A stretch of DNA of 64,000 nucleotides from Hyposmocoma kahamanoa (GCF_003589595.1 NW_020654810.1:9652739-9716738); one strand, 5' to 3'; shown: positions 33,830-46,739, counted from the stretch's first letter. Numbers and translations: made by a program. Notes: generated by a model not told the origin, from the letters alone.

Positions 33830-36800
33830 ATGTCGGATCCCACTATACAAACGTTCTGTTGTCGACACACGGGGAATAAAGAAGACATGGCAGTCCGAAT
33901 AATGGGTGAATTTAATACGGATTCCTACAACATAGTTTGTTTGGTTTCCTCTACTGTCGGTATTTTGGGTTCGTTATATCAGGTAATGGAAAAAATAATT
34001 AATAAACTTAATTTTCGTACACACGCCACTGTCGTTGCTCGTTTACGTCTCATTCTAATTTTGTAATACTCCTGTCCCTATGACAGGGCACCAAATTTTT
34101 TCTGCTTTTGATTCTTCTCGTAAGATTAGCACACTGGCAGAATTGTCCTCAGTGGGACAGAAGCCAAATACCCAAAAAAAAAAAAAGCCTACCACCGTTG
34201 TTAGTAACATAGTGCAAATATATATTATAGTATCACACCAATCCACTTGTGTATCTGCTATTTATTCAACAACTTTGTTTAAATGTCTCATGCATAATAA
34301 ATATATAATTATTATTAGAATGGCCAATGCTGAAAGAAAAAGGTACTTTTATACTGATTTGACTGTGGAAGTACCCCTCAGATCTTTTAAATCTCTGAGT
34401 GGCACTGCAACTGTTATGGAGAGGTGTGTCGCTTTCCACAAGGTGCACAACTTGTTCATCCTGCGACTTGGTATCATAAAAAAAGACTGTAGACTTTGTG
34501 TTCCCTGAAATGTTATGTTTTCGATAAATGCCTTTTAACTTGTGTGTATGTTAATCAAGTAATGTCTATATTTTCCAATTATTTATAGATTTCCCCTCGT
34601 CTTGTTGGTACTCACAGAATGTATCTAGCAACTAGAGGTCAACATATTATCATGTGGCTAGCTGTTGCAGATTTACTAGCTTCTTTTGGTAAGACTCTGA
34701 CACATTTTTTTTATTATTTCCTTTTCGTCTACATAATTTTTTGTTGCTATACTAATAGGTATGTATATATTTAAGTTAGTAGGTTACATTAAGAGTGTGC
34801 AGATCCCCACATTCATCTTACGAATTGTTTAAAAGAAGATTAGACAAGCTTTTGACAAACTAAATAACCCTAATATGTTTCTATTTCTGGAAAATGTAAT
34901 TTATTGTAAGACTATGGTCTTTTACAAATTTCTCAATGTGGCTTCTTGATAGTTGTCTTTCTAACATTGTAAATTCTTTTATGGTATTCAAAATTTTTTG
35001 TTATGAGTTAAAACTATACTTTAATAACAAAAACTACTGAAATCTTGAGTATTTAGATGACAAAAATTAGTGGTAGTTATTAATTTAGCTCTTTCATTAG
35101 AGCCACACAGTTTCTCTAACGATTTTGATACTGTGACGTGTTATAGCACAGCTGTGTTTCATCCACCATGTAAAAAAAATTAAGTTTATAAAACAGACAT
35201 ACCTCATACAGTCAGTATGTTGCGTGACAGGTTTATCAGTGCTACAATTTCAAATTACTTGCCCAAATAAAGATTTTTATTTGATTTGAGCTTTTTTCAC
35301 CATCTTATAAAAATACATATTCATTAATTCCAGGTGTCCTGGTGAGATCAGCACTATGGCTAAGATTCAAAAACATAATGCCAATGCCTGATGATGACGT
35401 CAGTGTCTTGTTTTGTAGTATAGTCTCAGTAAGTATCTTTAAACTTATGTGAAATTTCAGTGAAAAAGCTGTATTATAGGAATATTATGAATTATTATTA
35501 AAATTGTAGTATTATAAAAATACATTTTATTATAATTTTGTCCCTTACATAAATTTGGTAGTGCCGTATTATTTAATCTTATGAATTAAATGTGGACTTG
35601 AGCATTATATTCTTTTACCTTTAAAATTTTTATCTATTGCTTTACAGGCATGGACTCAGTATTTCTACACAGTGACATGGTTTTGGACATTATTTTATGC
35701 AATTGATACTTGGCTTAAAATAAAAGGAAGAGACTCGCATCCAGTGCTTTATCACTCCATGGCCTGGGGGGTGCCTGCAGCTACCACTGGCGTGGGCCTA
35801 TCTATACTATACATTCCCAATGCCACGTAAGTTATCCCAAGGTTTTTGATACTAGTGTAGAAAAGATGGAAAATATTTGGGTGCCTGGTAAGTTTTTCAC
35901 ATTTGTTTATAATTGACTGTAGTAATCACTAATGAAATAAAAGAAACAAGGGTTTGGTTTCCATCTCAAGAACTATTTTGAAAGTGTTTATTCTCTGTTA
36001 GATAGTTCAGCTCTGCATGTTTGATGCTTTTTTTTATGTAAAAATAAGTGCGCATTTGACCTCCATCACACCTGATGGAAAGTGACAATGAGGTCGACGA
36101 TGCAGCATGCACGTATAAATAATGCCTATTCACTTGCACTTTGAAAAGGTCGAACTTATAGCATTTGAGGAACAAGTCTGCAGGCAGCGAATTCCACTCC
36201 CTAGCTGCTCGCCATACAAATGCGGAAGCGAAACGCTTCGTGCGAATCCTGGGAATATCCACAACATAGGGGTGGAACCCCAGCCCACGTCTAGTCCACC
36301 AATGATGGAAAGGGGAAGGTGGAATCAAATTATGCAATTCCATCGCACTCTCTCCGTGATATATCCTGTAGAATATCGATAAGCACGCAACTTTACGACG
36401 GTGTTCAAGGCTCTGCAGGTTCGCTTCTACTAAATCCGAGACATTAATAAGCCTCTTGCCACGCTTGTCAATTGAATCCAATGTGACAAGTTGGTATTAC
36501 GCAAAGCCATCCCATACATGGCAGCAGTACTCCATACACAACCGGACTTGTGCTTGGCATCAATACCTCCAATGAACACTATGCCAATATTATTTTCTGG
36601 ACATGTTCTTTTATTTTTGTAAACAGACATATTTATTTACTAATATGCTCCCTGAATTTAGTGAAAAAAAAAAAAGAAACAGAACAGGTTGATAAATTAA
36701 GTTGGGGTAGTGTTCATTTGAGGTATTGAAATATTCTGTTACTTTTTAATATTATTACTAATTAATAGTTCATGAGCAATAATTTAATTCATGTGTCTTT

Positions 36801-37525
36801 ATGTTGTAGGTGCCATAATTTGAATTCAGTGACCAGTGCCTTAATTAAAGTTTTGCCAAACTATTTTGCAACATACATGCCCATAGCTACAGTGATGATT
36901 GTCAATCCAATTATGTACTTAATGTCAAGTAAGGATATTGAAATGGCAGTAGCTTTGCCATTGGCACAGGTACATTATATTTATAATTTTTAAGATTTTA
37001 ATATGTTATGTTTGAGAATTTATGATCAAAATTGTTAACTGTTCACTTGTTATTTCTTACAGTTCACTAGTAAGGAGAGGAGGGTGGTTGACACTTTAAG
37101 ACTGAAGTTCCTATTTATAAATGTAGTTTTTTACATTTGTTGGCTACCTAATCTTATAAATGGCATTTTGTTGTGGACCATGTGGTTTGACATGCCAGTG
37201 AAGGTTGTTATTGTCCTTTGGTATATAATGGTCGGTATTTTCAAAATAATTCATATTATTATTGGTTTGCATAATTGAATAAATTGTATGGTATTCAAAT
37301 CTTTTCATTTTTCAGGCTGTGGTCAATCCAATGCAAGCTCTATTTAATGCATTAGTATATCGCAAATGGAACTCTGATGGTCGAAGATTCCTTCCATCAT
37401 TCTCAAGAGTACAAAAAGAATTTAACTTCTATGATGAGCAATCACCTCTTTTGGGTTCAGAGCCACCAAGACTGCAACTTAGTCCTATTGTTCCGCCTAG
37501 TATAAATAATTATGCTACACTGTAA
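33830..37525 (+). CDS. GPR143: G-protein coupled receptor 143 (ocular albinism type 1-like), 7 exons, 354 aa
   Basis: Exons: 33830-33982, 34589-34688, 35334-35428, 35648-35826, 36810-36969, 37063-37230 and 37316-37525, 1065 nt with all phases agreeing. The protein shows seven hydrophobic segments. Family-like signatures include WLAVADLLASFG in TM2, AWTQYFYTVTWFWTLFYAID in TM3-4, the long TM5 exon, VFYICWLPNLING in TM6 and AVVNPMQALFNALVYRKW in TM7. The short tail carries SPLLG, a plausible acidic-dileucine sorting signal. In vertebrates GPR143 sits on melanosomes and lysosomes and signals through G-proteins; a role in pigment granules or lysosome-related organelles is inferred here. The exon 6 donor (GTCGGT) is weak, but it is the only one that keeps the frame. 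Intron 1 holds a repeat fragment and intron 4 an antisense LINE fragment. The gene converges on AKAP10, 400 bp away. Confidence 0.9.
34355..34500 (-). repeat. Dispersed repeat 'A' fragment in GPR143 intron 1
   Basis: In reverse it carries GATGAACAAGTTGTGCACCT, GCGACACACCTCTCCATAAC and AGTGCCACTCAGAGATTTAA, as in the 9835 and 50325 copies. Confidence 0.55.
35966..36610 (-). pseudogene. Jockey-type LINE C-terminal fragment in GPR143 intron 4
   Basis: Encodes the region after the reverse transcriptase: LLDSIDKRGKRLINV, LEHRRKVACLSIFYRIYHGE, GLGFHPYVVDIPRIRTKRFA and REWNSLPADLF. A frameshift near 36480 separates the upstream VWSTAAMYGMALRNT piece. The catalytic domain is absent. It is antisense to GPR143. 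Confidence 0.8.
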
Positions 37526-37924
37526 TTTTATAAGACTTCAGCACAAGCGCGAGCATTCGTACACCTGCCTTTAGTGTGATATATGATAGTATTATGTTTG
37601 TGATTTGATAAAAGTTTGTAAATACACCTTTATTGTGATGCAATATCAGTATAGATTGATACTCTTTACAGATCATCTTGTCAGGGTATTTGTAGATAAA
37701 TACTTTTGTAGTGTGTTTTATTTTTTATATGAATATACATTTTTGCAAAATTTTAACATGTTCATTAAATTTAACAAATAGGAGTTAAAAAGAATATTTT
37801 GAATTAAAATACTATAGAAGTACAATTAAATTGTTTTTATTAATAACTAGAGTTAAACAGAATTTATAATTAGGTTCATTTACAAAATATATTTAATTTA
37901 TATTTAAACAATAAAATCACATAG

Positions 37925-39876
37925 TCATACTTCATCATTTTCATTGTCGGGTGGGGCCATTGTTAAATCAGTTACATCTTTAACAATCATGTGAGCGATT
38001 TGCCATGCCATCTCCTCTTCAACTCTAGAAGTTGTAGGCACTAGTTTACTAACCATTTTCTTTAGTACTGATTTATCTTTCTTATCTGGGTCAGGTTCAA
38101 ATCTTGATTCAAACCTTCCCAAACTATTCACTCGTCCCAAACTTAAACCATCATTCTTCTTCCTCTGCCACAAGGCATCAGCATTATATAATTGATTAGA
38201 GTCTATAGTCATGTCAGGTACAGAATGATTGCGTTTCTTTTTACGAAAGACAGGGTCTCCCATGGCCAGCAGAGTATTTTGAGTGCTTATACTAAATTCG
38301 CTGCTACAATCTGAATGGGACTTATTGTTAGATGACTGATCCACAGAATGGATCATTTCTGACAAATATTTATAATAAATCTCAGATTCTACAAATGTTT
38401 TAACATACCTGGTAAGTGTTCTAAATACAATTTTGTATGGTATGTCAAAGCAAGTTGGAAGAGGTCCTCCTTCTGTGCAGATATCACTTTCAATTTGTGA
38501 CCTAATATCAGTAGGAAAACCAATAGGAGTTGTTGCTTGAAGTGAAAAATATTTCTCATAAAGCACAATAGCATCAGCTTGTGCTTGTTCAGGACTTGAG
38601 CTATTTCCATTCAATAGGTTGTCTCTAAAGTGCGTAATAGCTATTAAAAATTCCAATAAGATTCTGCAATTTTCTTGTTCTAAGTATTCTGTAAAGAAGA
38701 ACAATATTGCATCATTGTACAGAATGTCCTCTAGGTTAAGAGAGCCACATGATAGTATGTCGATTTGTGCTTTCATGTAAAATGTGCTATTTGAGAACTC
38801 ATTGAAGTATTTCTTTTCAATTATATTAAAAACTACATCTTGCACTGGCTTAAAACAGTCTTCTTTGATCTGACCTTCTGGCTGGCATATGTTGGATATC
38901 ACCAATTTTCTACAGTTGTCAGGTAAGTCCAGCAGGTGTGGCGCTTCTGGGGCCACATATTTTTTAAATAAGTTCACTGCTTCCTCAGTAGGGTTAACAG
39001 TGCTGTTGTTATCACAGACCTCACAATAATTTGCAGAGTTACAATATTCTGATAAGTTCCCACATGAACCTACTGAACTATCAACTTTATTAAATTTTGA
39101 GTCACTGGATGAAGAAAATGTATCACTTTCTCTCCAGCTAAATCTTTGAGAAGCTTGAGGTTTGCATTTACAATGGAGGTCGAAACTTTTGGCTCTGCTT
39201 ATTTTAGAATGATTCTCAACTTCATGATTTACACCACAAATTAGGCTCCGAAAGTTGTCTAATTGCAGCCAACAATGGATGAGTACATTCTGTTCGATTG
39301 ATTCCATAAATTGTACGAAATGTTTGAGAGCTTTCTTTTCTATTAAAATGTCATGTAAATTCAGAGTTAGTTTTGACTTCTTTGCAAATGTACAATTGAA
39401 ATCTGAAAATGAAATATTTGTGAGTATAGCATAAATCATTAATTTTGTAATGCCTATTGCTGTGTAACACAACAACCTTATCTCATTCCAACAAAGGGGT
39501 TTTCTTGTTTACCAAAAATAAATGTAAACTGTTTTAGCTAGGAAAAAGAAGTCTGTTTATTACATTCTCTAGTGGTAGAAAATGATATATTTTAATAGAA
39601 TTTAATAGGTACAAAATAATGACATGTACCTTTGTTATCGTCTCCCCGTTGCGTATCCAATAAGGTACAAATTTTTGCATTGTTGTGATCTGAGCATCCT
39701 TGTTCGGGAGGCCGTACTGGACATCCTGTTTTACCTTTAGCTGAAAAAAAGCCACAGTCATGCGATTATGTGGTTTCTACGTATCATACACTGCGATACG
39801 TAATGCCTTAGGAACGACGACGATAAGAATAAAAAAAAGGTATTTAGCTACCTGCACTTTTCCAAAACTTGATCAT
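37925..39876 (-). CDS. Akap10: A-kinase anchor protein 10 (D-AKAP2-like), 3 exons, 537 aa
   Basis: Exons on the minus strand: 39852-39876, 39630-39740 and 37925-39402, 1614 nt in phase. The start MIKFWKSA is encoded by a tiny first exon. An RGS-type region begins around residue 55 (DILIEKKALKHFVQFMES), is interrupted by a Ser/Cys-rich insert, and resumes with NLFKKYVAPEAPHLLDL. A second RGS domain starts at LEDILYNDAILFFFTEYLEQ. The C-terminal amphipathic helix at 506-527 (VEEEMAWQIAHMIVKDVTDL) matches the site by which D-AKAP2 binds regulatory subunits of protein kinase A. In animals this protein links PKA to Rab4/Rab11 endosomes and mitochondria. The last four residues (NDEV) could be a C-terminal binding motif, but this is weak. 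Polyadenylation signal candidate: 37836-37841. Confidence 0.9.
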
Positions 39877-40079
39877 TTCTTTCGGCACAGCACGGTACAC
39901 GAGTCCAGATAATCCACACCTACCCTATGACACGAATTATGTAAATTCTTCATAAGTTTGCAATTTCACCATAAAAGTAAACAAATAACGAAATGAAAAC
40001 AATTTCGCAAAATGGTAAGTAAAGTAGTTGTACGTCAAATTTTGACTTCATTTGTGACATTGACACTTTTTTTTTAAAT

Positions 40080-40690
40080 TTATTGCTGGCCATGGAAACA
40101 AAGTCCTTCAGCCGAAAACATTAACGTTTAATTATATTTCTGTAAATATGGCCACCACAAAGAGGATAGGCAATTTGAGGCGGCGTGTTTGGATTGACTC
40201 GGGGTTCCTTAGAACGGGCCGATACGGGTATTTTAGTTCGAGATTCGCATAATTTCGCGTTTTAATCTTATAGCAATCAATAAGCACTATCCTATTCCAC
40301 TTTAAACTAGATTTCACAAAATAATTGAAAGTCAAAATAAAAACGACACTTTTCCCTCCAAAAGGCCCAGAGCGAATCCGACATTGACACTTTCTTTTTA
40401 TAATTTATTTCTGGCCATGGAAACAAAGTCTTTCAGCCGAAAACATAAAAATAAGTTTTTCTGTAAATATGGCCGCCACAAAGAGGATAGGCAATTTGAG
40501 GCGGCGTGCTTGGATTGACTCGGGATTCCTTAGAACGGGCCGATACGGGTATTTTAGTTCGAGATTCGTATAATTTCGCGTTTTAATCTTCGATTAAGGC
40601 ACAACAGCACTATCCTATTCCACTTTAAACTAGATTTCACAAAATAATTGAAAGTCAAAATAAAAATGACACTTTTCCCTCCAAAAGGTC
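40080..40690 (+). repeat. Tandem duplication (about 305-bp unit ×2) carrying a 34-codon ORF in each copy
   Basis: The two units start TGACACTTTTTTTTTAAATT and TGACACTTTCTTTTTATAAT and are over 90% alike by eye. Each has an ORF of 34 codons (40148-40252 and 40469-40573) reading MA(A/T)TKRIGNLRRR(A/V)WI…SGFLRTGRYGYFSS. A reverse copy lies at 32210-32435. Flanking non-coding parts look as conserved as the ORF, so coding is not demonstrated. Confidence 0.75.
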
Positions 40691-42489
40691 CAGAGCGAAT
40701 CACATTGACACTAATAAGTCTCTGGTATTGCTATTCAAGAAAAAAAATACTGTTATGGTTACAAGCCCGCTAAATTTAAAAAATTGTATAATTTCGACTT
40801 AGTGTCGGTCGTCGGTGTTGTTCGGCGTCGAACAGACCAAGAGCACATCAAACACTACGTTTTGCTCTTTGAACCGTCCTTATCGAACGCGTCATAGGGT
40901 TGAATTTAAAACTTGAGTGTACAAATACCTAATAAGGTGCATATTTGTTACACATTTTATTTCGGTGATTTATTAATGTTATTATCGACTACGAACGAAG
41001 CTAAATATAATGAACTACAATCTGTTTTTTGTTTATTTTACGATATCTTAAGGGAAAATCAACTGTATGTTTATGAGTGATAAAATTATAAGTAATAGTA
41101 AGTATAATTATTAGTAGTAATAAATGCGTCCGATGGTATATTTCAGTTTGAAACTCCGCACACAACAATTTCAGACTCCAATATAACTTTGGACAGTACT
41201 CACCTACCTTTGATTATTTTCAGTTGTAATTGTAGCAGCTTTTGTTAAATATAAAAAATATAACTATTGATCTGAACTAAAAGAATTGCCAAAACTAAGC
41301 TCTTGATCAATAATTCAATAGCTTATTATTCTATATGAATCTATTATGTTAATGCTATTGTGTCATTGTTTTGAATATGCATTATCAAGTTTCATTGCAT
41401 GTTTCGTAGATGTTTTGAGGATAAGAGCCATTCCACCAAAGTACGCTCTATTCTAGAAAATTCGAAACAGGTTTCTTCTCTTGGCATGCTAAGTTATTAT
41501 TTTAATGTTTCAAAAGTCCATCTAATGATGCAGCTCATAAGTATCAAATAAGTAGCTTATGATTAGGTGATATTAAGCTGGCAGTCTTTGAAATGGCGTA
41601 ATTTCATATAAAATTTAATTTGCTTCCTTATAATTAGTGGTTGTATATTCGGATGCTTTTATGAAGCATTTATGCGTACAGCAAGCATGACATGTTACAA
41701 ATCTTATATTTTAAATACATAAGATTTTGGTAGGTCTGATGATGATCAGGAATATGATAAATGGCTATCAGTGCTGTGAACAGCTAGAAGTGTCAAATTT
41801 TAAACTTAAACGGTGGTTTCGGTAAAAGTTTAAACATATTTTCTTAACATTTGAAGTTTTTACGCTTTTTAATTTCTATGCGTGGTAAAATTAAAATGTT
41901 TCATAAAATCTCAAATAACATTTCAAACGTGTACTTACTTAAGGCTTTCCTAACACAAGCATACATTTGCTTAATGGGAGAACCTGATCTACCATTGCTG
42001 AACCAAATTGAGAAATAAATAAATTTTTATTTTAATGTTATGTAAATTTGGCCTTTTTAAAATACGCGGTGATAACAACAGGCCTTGTTTAATTATAGGG
42101 TTCTTAGGGGAAGGTTCGTTTCGTCACATTGAATTCAAATCCAAAAAACATTGTCTTGCTAGATCGTATTCGATTAGAGTTTTTTACCATTTATTACCTG
42201 ACAGTGGAACCCGGTTCTACCATCAGGTAGTAAATGCGTCTTCCGTAACAAAACAACAATTTCTTGATAAATTAATGTTCCGTAAGTTTACGAAACTTTA
42301 AACTTCAAAGTTTTGTCAAGTTTATCGATGATTCAAGTTAACGGTTGATCAGGCAAATTATCCGCGGTCCTTGCGTAATCGGAGGACGCTGTGCACTAGC
42401 TGAGGCTATCGACCTTCCTACGGTTACTTGAAATATAACTGTTTTAAGTGGAAATAACTTGATGTCAAGCGCGCAGGGCGGCAGCGGCA
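40691..42489. other. Intergenic, no gene seen
   Basis: AT-rich sequence with a degraded CAAGAGCACATCAA element near 40838. Nothing with coding features. The right end should contain the promoter of the 42.6-kb gene. Confidence 0.4.
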
Positions 42490-42494
42490 TCAGT
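42490..42494 (+). promoter_or_regulatory. Candidate initiator (TCAGT) of the 42.6 kb secreted-protein gene
   Basis: TCAGT is the arthropod Inr core. It sits 64 bp upstream of the start codon in a locally GC-richer stretch, with no in-frame coding upstream. No TATA box or clear downstream promoter element is visible at the standard spacing, so this is a weak call. Confidence 0.3.
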
Positions 42495-42557
42495 CGGGTA
42501 TGTTCGTGGGACTCGATCGCAATTCCAGACAACTTTACAACATAAACAACAATAAAA

Positions 42558-45500
42558 ATGTGTGCGAAAATTATTTTGTTCTTGTGCCCGCTACTTTCGG
42601 CGTCTGCGAATTCCGCTTCGACATACGATCAAAGGCAAACAGGAGATTTGAATGTTCAAGTGGACTTAAAGGATTTGCGGATTATAGCACTTATGAAAGA
42701 TACAAAAGAGGAGTACGTGGTAAGTTTTAGTAAAAACATCGATTTTGTACATTCCTCCAAAAAACCTGCAATGTCTTAATTAACCTAAATGATAAGTTCA
42801 GTATGTCATCAGGTTGTCGTAATTTTGTCAAAGATTTTTCACTAACATAATACGATTTTCATGATCATGCCATTATATCTGATGCCCTTGTCGAATAATG
42901 GCTAAATTACGCATTTATAAGTACATATAGTTAAATGCTAATTATGCGAGATATTTGAAAGTATTATGTAGTGTAACACTCACATTTAAATATATTTATT
43001 AATAAATATTTTCTCTCTACTTAATATATAATATAGGGGAAATACGTACAAAATGACATAGGACTTAATTTTTTAGTCATAATTCTGTAGTGGTAATACA
43101 CACACAGTCATATTTTTCACCAATTATCTTTGGTTCATTATTTACTGGAAGTATTAGACATTTATGGAATATAAACAACAGGAAAAAAATTATTCCTAGT
43201 TTAACTGAGATCAATCAAAAACCATTTTATCCATGTACAATGCACAAAATGACATAGTACGTATGGACAAAATGACATACACGTGAAAACTATACAATTA
43301 TTGACAAAGTTTACAAATAAAACGCTTTATTCTTCTGGGAACATCAGGGCAAGAAGCGTGAGCCCAATGCGAACAATTTAAGCATCATCGTAATCGGTCT
43401 TTTCCGGGCTAAGATCGAGAAAAAAGATTGTTGCAATGTATGCAAGGACAGTCCTCCTCGTTAACTCGAGGGTTGCAAGGAAAATTTTGTTTTTCGCTGT
43501 CGTCTTCAAACAACTTTGTAATGATATTTAGTCTCTTCTTTGTTGGGGGAGCTTTGGGCTCATTTTTCGATTTAATTTCACATGAATTATATTACTTCCC
43601 GTAAATTACGAACAGCAGTTAAAACAAAAGAGATCTGCCGAGTCTTTGGTTTACGTTTCCCTTGTCCACTAATGAAATATCCTTTTGGGGCTGAAGAATA
43701 TATTTCATTATAATGATAATTATGATGAAAAAATTAATTTAATTAAGTTGAACTCCATTAATGAGCGCTTAAGGACATATCCATGGCATACCTTTGACAT
43801 TGTGTCCGTTGTGTATATATTTTGTTTTGTCCATGTAACGGTTTTAAAAAAGGAAATTCAAAAATTAACATAAAATTTTTTTTGAAAGTTTTTTGAGGAC
43901 AACAACAAACTATTGTGGTATAAAATAAATGCAACAACAACACCCGTTGTACCCACGTTACACGTTGTACATGTACTTATCATTATATAGAAACACTTGT
44001 AAAGAAAAAACTCGTAACGTACAAAACCTGTGTCTTCAGCGACGACTCTGGGACGGATGAGAGGGGTGAGTTCACGTTTTGGCAGGTTAGTAAAAGTCAC
44101 TTGGGTCATATGATGCAGTTGTCAGTTGCGTGCTAGAGTACACCAATTTCTAATTATGCCAAATGTCAGTTCGTCCATATATGTCATTTTGAACGTATTT
44201 CCGCTACTTCTACGTGTTAGTAACTAAGTTGCGTATCGTTACATATTGATACTTTGGCTCAACCAATAATTTAATAACGAGTTCCTAAGAACTAAAACCC
44301 AAGTTTTCGCGATTGTTACACATAGGAAATGAAACTATTTTTCCGGATTTAAATCAGGATTTTACCACCACAGTCAACCGTGACCATGGGACCTGTAAAG
44401 GGCTCGAAGCGTTGGTTTGTTTGAAAAAACAAACATACGCGATTTAAATCCGGAAAAATAATTTTATTTCCTATCAGTAATTTTATCTTTACCCTCGGAG
44501 TGCCCAAAATATCTGTATGTATGTAGTCTGTATTATTTGACATAAATCAATCTTATGGAGTACGTTCATGGTGCACTTACGAATTAAAAATCTTCATTAG
44601 ACTGACCTTCAATATTAAATTTAAAAATACTTATTTTGAGTAAATACTTACTAAATAAAATCAACCATTTGGATAAATTTTGCCGCGTATTGTAAATTGA
44701 AAGGGAGGTAGGTAAACATGATTTAAGCTCGCGGTTAGTGCACTAGGGTTTGGTTCTTATTTGTGAACTACTTGTACATCTTTTGATACGTGTAATTTAT
44801 GTACGCATTAGGTTTCAGATATTCATAATATATGTACACCATAATCATTAGTTGCTTTAAAAATTTCGACATAAACGTGTTTCTTACAAAGGTGGGTATT
44901 ACTTTTTAACCGATTTAAAACAAATGAGTAGGTTCTCATTTCGACTGTTTTTTTATATGTAGGGTGTTACGTGGTTCCTCAGACATTTGTGAACCGATTT
45001 CGATGATTAATTTTTTGTTGGAAAGGGGGTATCTCAGTACCTAGTGGTCCCGAGCAATTTGAAGAACATATTCCATCTTTAAGGGTGACAAATCAGGGGA
45101 TGAATCCGGTTTACTGATTTTCACCCACTTTCCGTTAAGCGATTTCAATAAAACTTGGCAAATTTATATAGGTAATTCCACAAACTTTTGACGTAGGTTT
45201 ATTTTTGTAAAAAAGTTATTTAATCGTGAATAAATACGACAGTCTTAAACTCCATTATTCCGACATGCCAATATGAATGTTGAAGAACTTACAACATAGA
45301 GATTTACTGTTTAATAGTCTGCTATAAGATAAAACAGAAAAATTATTGCATTTGTTGTTGATAATAACGATTAATCGTTAACCTTTTCTTAAAAAACTTG
45401 GCATTCTTGTCAGCTCTTAGTAGGCAGGAATAGTAAGAATAATCTCGTTTATTATAATAAGCGTTATGTACAGTAATAGGGATGCTCGGGATGCTTATTT

Positions 45501-46739
45501 CAATTATGATTATTGTTTATTTATTCATCTGCACCGGTATTACTGCCGTTAGGCTCAACTCACACTGGCGCAGAGTCGAAAACATGACGCATCGCGACGC
45601 TTCGACTCTGCGCCAGTGTGAGTTGAGCATTGAGTATAAAGAAATAGAATTATATTGTATTGTGGAATTGCAATTACTTGTATTGCGTTTTCTATAACAG
45701 GATTACGATTACGCGTACGATTATTCCGAAATGACGATCAAACCACAAAACGGTACAACACCGAAACCGTTAAACAATTCAAGTACAGCTACTGAGACTG
45801 ATAATAGTACAGCAACCACATTGATTGTAGAGCAGACGAGTTTGCCCATAAAAAGTAACACCTCACAGATCCCGGAAACCACTGAAGTTGCATGGCACCA
45901 GTCGGTAAACGATTCTACAACAACCGTTAAAAGTATAGAACCAGTTACAGTCACGACAGAAACACCAGCTACGATGAATAACAAAAATGATACTACTTCG
46001 ATTGGCACTCACTGCAGGAAAGGCTTTGTGGTGAATAAGAAAGGTGAATGCGAGCTAAAATTACAGGGAGCCGGAAATGCGTAAGTATTAATCATAATTA
46101 AGTAGTAGAATCAGTAGCATAGTATAATAAGACAAGTATGGTAACTCCATATAAATGTAGCAGGGCGGCTTATATGTGTAAACGCACACATTCGCATAAT
46201 TTCACATGCACTCATGTTGCATATCGCGGGTTGTCTCAGGCGCCATTCATTATAGAATTGAAGCAGTCTTTTACTCGCCGAAGCGGCGGCGGGAGTTGGC
46301 CCTACCTGCTTTTATTATACTATGTTAGTAGGATATGACGAACTAAGGACGTTGTAGCAGGTTGTACCCTGATAATTATATGCGAAAGCGATACCATATT
46401 CATGGTACTTGAATAGTAAATACAATATACTTCGTATGTACTTGTATCTACCCTTGAAATTATTACAAGCACTTGTTATATATTTTTAGCAATATAAAAT
46501 TTTATTGGTGTTTTAATCATAAAAAAAGCAAGTACTGTTAGCAGATTTAGTACATTATGTTGGTTGATAGCGATAAATCCAAATCGTGATTACAACCAAG
46601 AATAAAGATAAGATCTGAGCATAATGCAATGCAATTAAACTCTTGACGTGTTTTTTTTTTAAATAGGTTGTTGAAGCTGGTGAAATTATCGCAAAAGCTG
46701 AAGTTAAGAAGAGAAGATCGGAGAAACCAAGGAGTTTAA
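42558..46739 (+). CDS. Secreted Ser/Thr-rich protein with C-terminal two-cysteine motif, 3 exons, 204 aa
   Basis: Exons 42558-42719, 45701-46080 and 46667-46739 join in phase, 615 nt. Exon 1 encodes a signal peptide (MCAKIILFLCPLLSASA) and an acidic/basic stretch. Exon 2 opens with DYDYAYDYSE, then about 90 Ser/Thr/Asn-rich residues with many N-x-S/T sequons, so heavy glycosylation is likely. It ends with a single cysteine pair, C159 and C171 (CRKGFVVNKKGEC). Exon 3 gives a short basic helix (LLKLVKLSQKLKLRRE) and the stop. This resembles small insect secreted ligands or mucin-like factors, but I cannot name the family. Intron 1 (3 kb) contains a pogo-like element and other repeats. An arthropod-type initiator (TCAGT) lies at 42490-42494, 64 bp upstream of the ATG. 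Confidence 0.75.
43036..44204 (-). mobile_element. Decayed pogo-like (Tc1/mariner superfamily) DNA transposon, TA target duplication
   Basis: Termini GGGGAAATACGTACAAAATG and the complement of CATTTTGAACGTATTTCCGC are each flanked by TA. On the minus strand 43325-43560 encodes KRLNIITKLFEDDSEKQ followed by a Cys/His finger (CPCIHC … CLNCSHWAHASCPDV … FICKLC). This is the PHD-like C-terminus seen in pogo/CENPB-like transposases. The DDE core is missing and the finger has a stop or frameshift. Two internal ACAAAATGACATA repeats sit near 43245-43275. It lies in intron 1 of the secreted-protein gene. Confidence 0.72.
44290..44485. repeat. Dispersed repeat 'D' copy, fold-back layout
   Basis: ATAGGAAATGAAACTATTTT … CGGATTTAAATC and its complement face each other about 100 bp apart, enclosing GTCAACCGTGACCATGGGAC and the AACCAACG block in reverse. 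Confidence 0.7.
44905..45225 (-). repeat. Dispersed repeat 'C', reverse copy
   Basis: Begins TTTTTAACCGATTTAAAACA, then TAGGTTCTCATTTCGACTGT, and matches the 12985 copy in reverse through AATTTTTTGTTGGAAAG and AAACTTGGCAAATTTATATA. Confidence 0.65.
45552..45628. mobile_element. Minimal derivative of the GGCTCAACTC MITE (about 77 bp)
   Basis: Two arms GGCTCAACTCACACTGGCGC and complement with only about 15 bp between them. It lies 72 bp upstream of exon 2 of the secreted-protein gene. Confidence 0.75.
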
